From the NCBI GenBank assembly GCA_016794365.1, contig JAEUKB010000028.1, positions 1-64,000 on the forward strand: a stretch of DNA of 64,000 nt, given 5' to 3'. How positions within the stretch are numbered: the stretch's first letter is position 1; each line of letters starts with the position of its first letter. Positions 63,913 through 64,000 of this stretch are shown in pieces. The notes beneath the pieces were generated by a model. It ran no database searches. It saw nothing but the letters and a program-made list of their open reading frames with translations, and was not told the origin of the DNA. A program made the position numbers and the translations under genes. The DNA comes from Myxococcales bacterium. Lineage in GTDB: Bacteria > Myxococcota_A > Polyangia > Palsa-1104 > JAEUJZ01.

Positions 63913-64000
63913 ATGCAGCTTCGTCGGGTCGTCGGACTGGTTTGGGGACTGATTTTCACCCTCTTGTCGTCGGGATGCAGCATGCGCAAAGTGGGCTATG
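63913..64000 (+). CDS. Lipoprotein, N-terminal part (cut by window end)
   Basis: The frame runs from ATG at 63913 to the window end and encodes 29 residues. It is a lipoprotein signal peptide: RR at positions 4-5, a hydrophobic core VVGLVWGLIFTLL and the lipobox LSSGC. The mature protein lies outside the window. Confidence 0.75.
   Translation, partial: MQLRRVVGLVWGLIFTLLSSGCSMRKVGY

Overview
The window looks like a chromosome segment of a moderately high-G+C, Gram-negative, menaquinone-using bacterium, most likely a member of Myxococcota (former Deltaproteobacteria). The pointers are Hanks-type Ser/Thr kinases, a DUF4476 protein with a Pro/Tyr-rich middle, several outer-membrane beta-barrels, a TonB-dependent receptor, a Wza-type export protein, RdgC and a menaquinone (not ubiquinone) pathway. 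The phylum is inferred from gene content only.

Region 1, bases 1-14330, is an accessory island. It opens with the 3' end of an IS4-family transposase, continues through about 1 kb with no recognisable gene, and then carries an AT-rich gene for a metallophosphoesterase fused to a STAND-like NTPase (possible defence protein). Next comes a compact phage-like element: an SF2 helicase and a zinc-ribbon protein on the minus strand, then eleven tightly packed plus-strand genes (6352-12374) that are mostly unrecognised small proteins but include carbohydrate-binding-like modules, membrane proteins, a 3D-domain lytic-type protein and a Lys-rich protein. An XRE repressor and a serine recombinase close it. 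The right end of the island cuts a Ser/Thr kinase gene exactly in its HRD catalytic loop (about 14330). The missing kinase half is not in the window, so the left end is unknown.

Region 2, 14.8-35.8 kb, is mixed core and envelope genes: an HExxH membrane protein, DUF72, an MFS transporter, a lipoprotein esterase, outer-membrane barrels, a three-gene FAD/2Fe-2S amine dehydrogenase-like set, an exopolysaccharide operon (Wza, WecG/TagA, polysaccharide deacetylase and a divergent xanthine-dehydrogenase-like subunit), a metallophosphoesterase, tRNA-Glu, an ADGF-like adenosine deaminase, a TonB receptor, a pterin carbinolamine dehydratase and RNase J.

Region 3, 35.8-53.6 kb, is the striking metabolic block. 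It appears to encode every step from PEP plus erythrose-4-phosphate to chorismate (DAHP synthase, AroK-AroB fusion, AroD-AroE fusion, AroA, AroC) and every step from chorismate to menaquinone (MenF, a MenD-MenH fusion, MenC, MenE, MenB, a hotdog thioesterase, MenA, UbiE/MenG, polyprenyl diphosphate synthase). Ten of these genes form one minus-strand, mostly translationally coupled operon starting with a GbsR/MarR-type regulator. That regulator sits behind a near-consensus sigma70 promoter and a three-half-site operator.

Region 4, 53.8-64.0 kb, holds a DUF4476 protein, Lon, a membrane pseudokinase (HRN instead of HRD), a second adenosine deaminase, an SDR-like protein lacking the catalytic Lys, an AraC regulator, RdgC split into two genes, and the start of a lipoprotein. 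Short tandem duplications overlap or closely follow gene 3' ends at 19.7, 35.8 and 55.0 kb.
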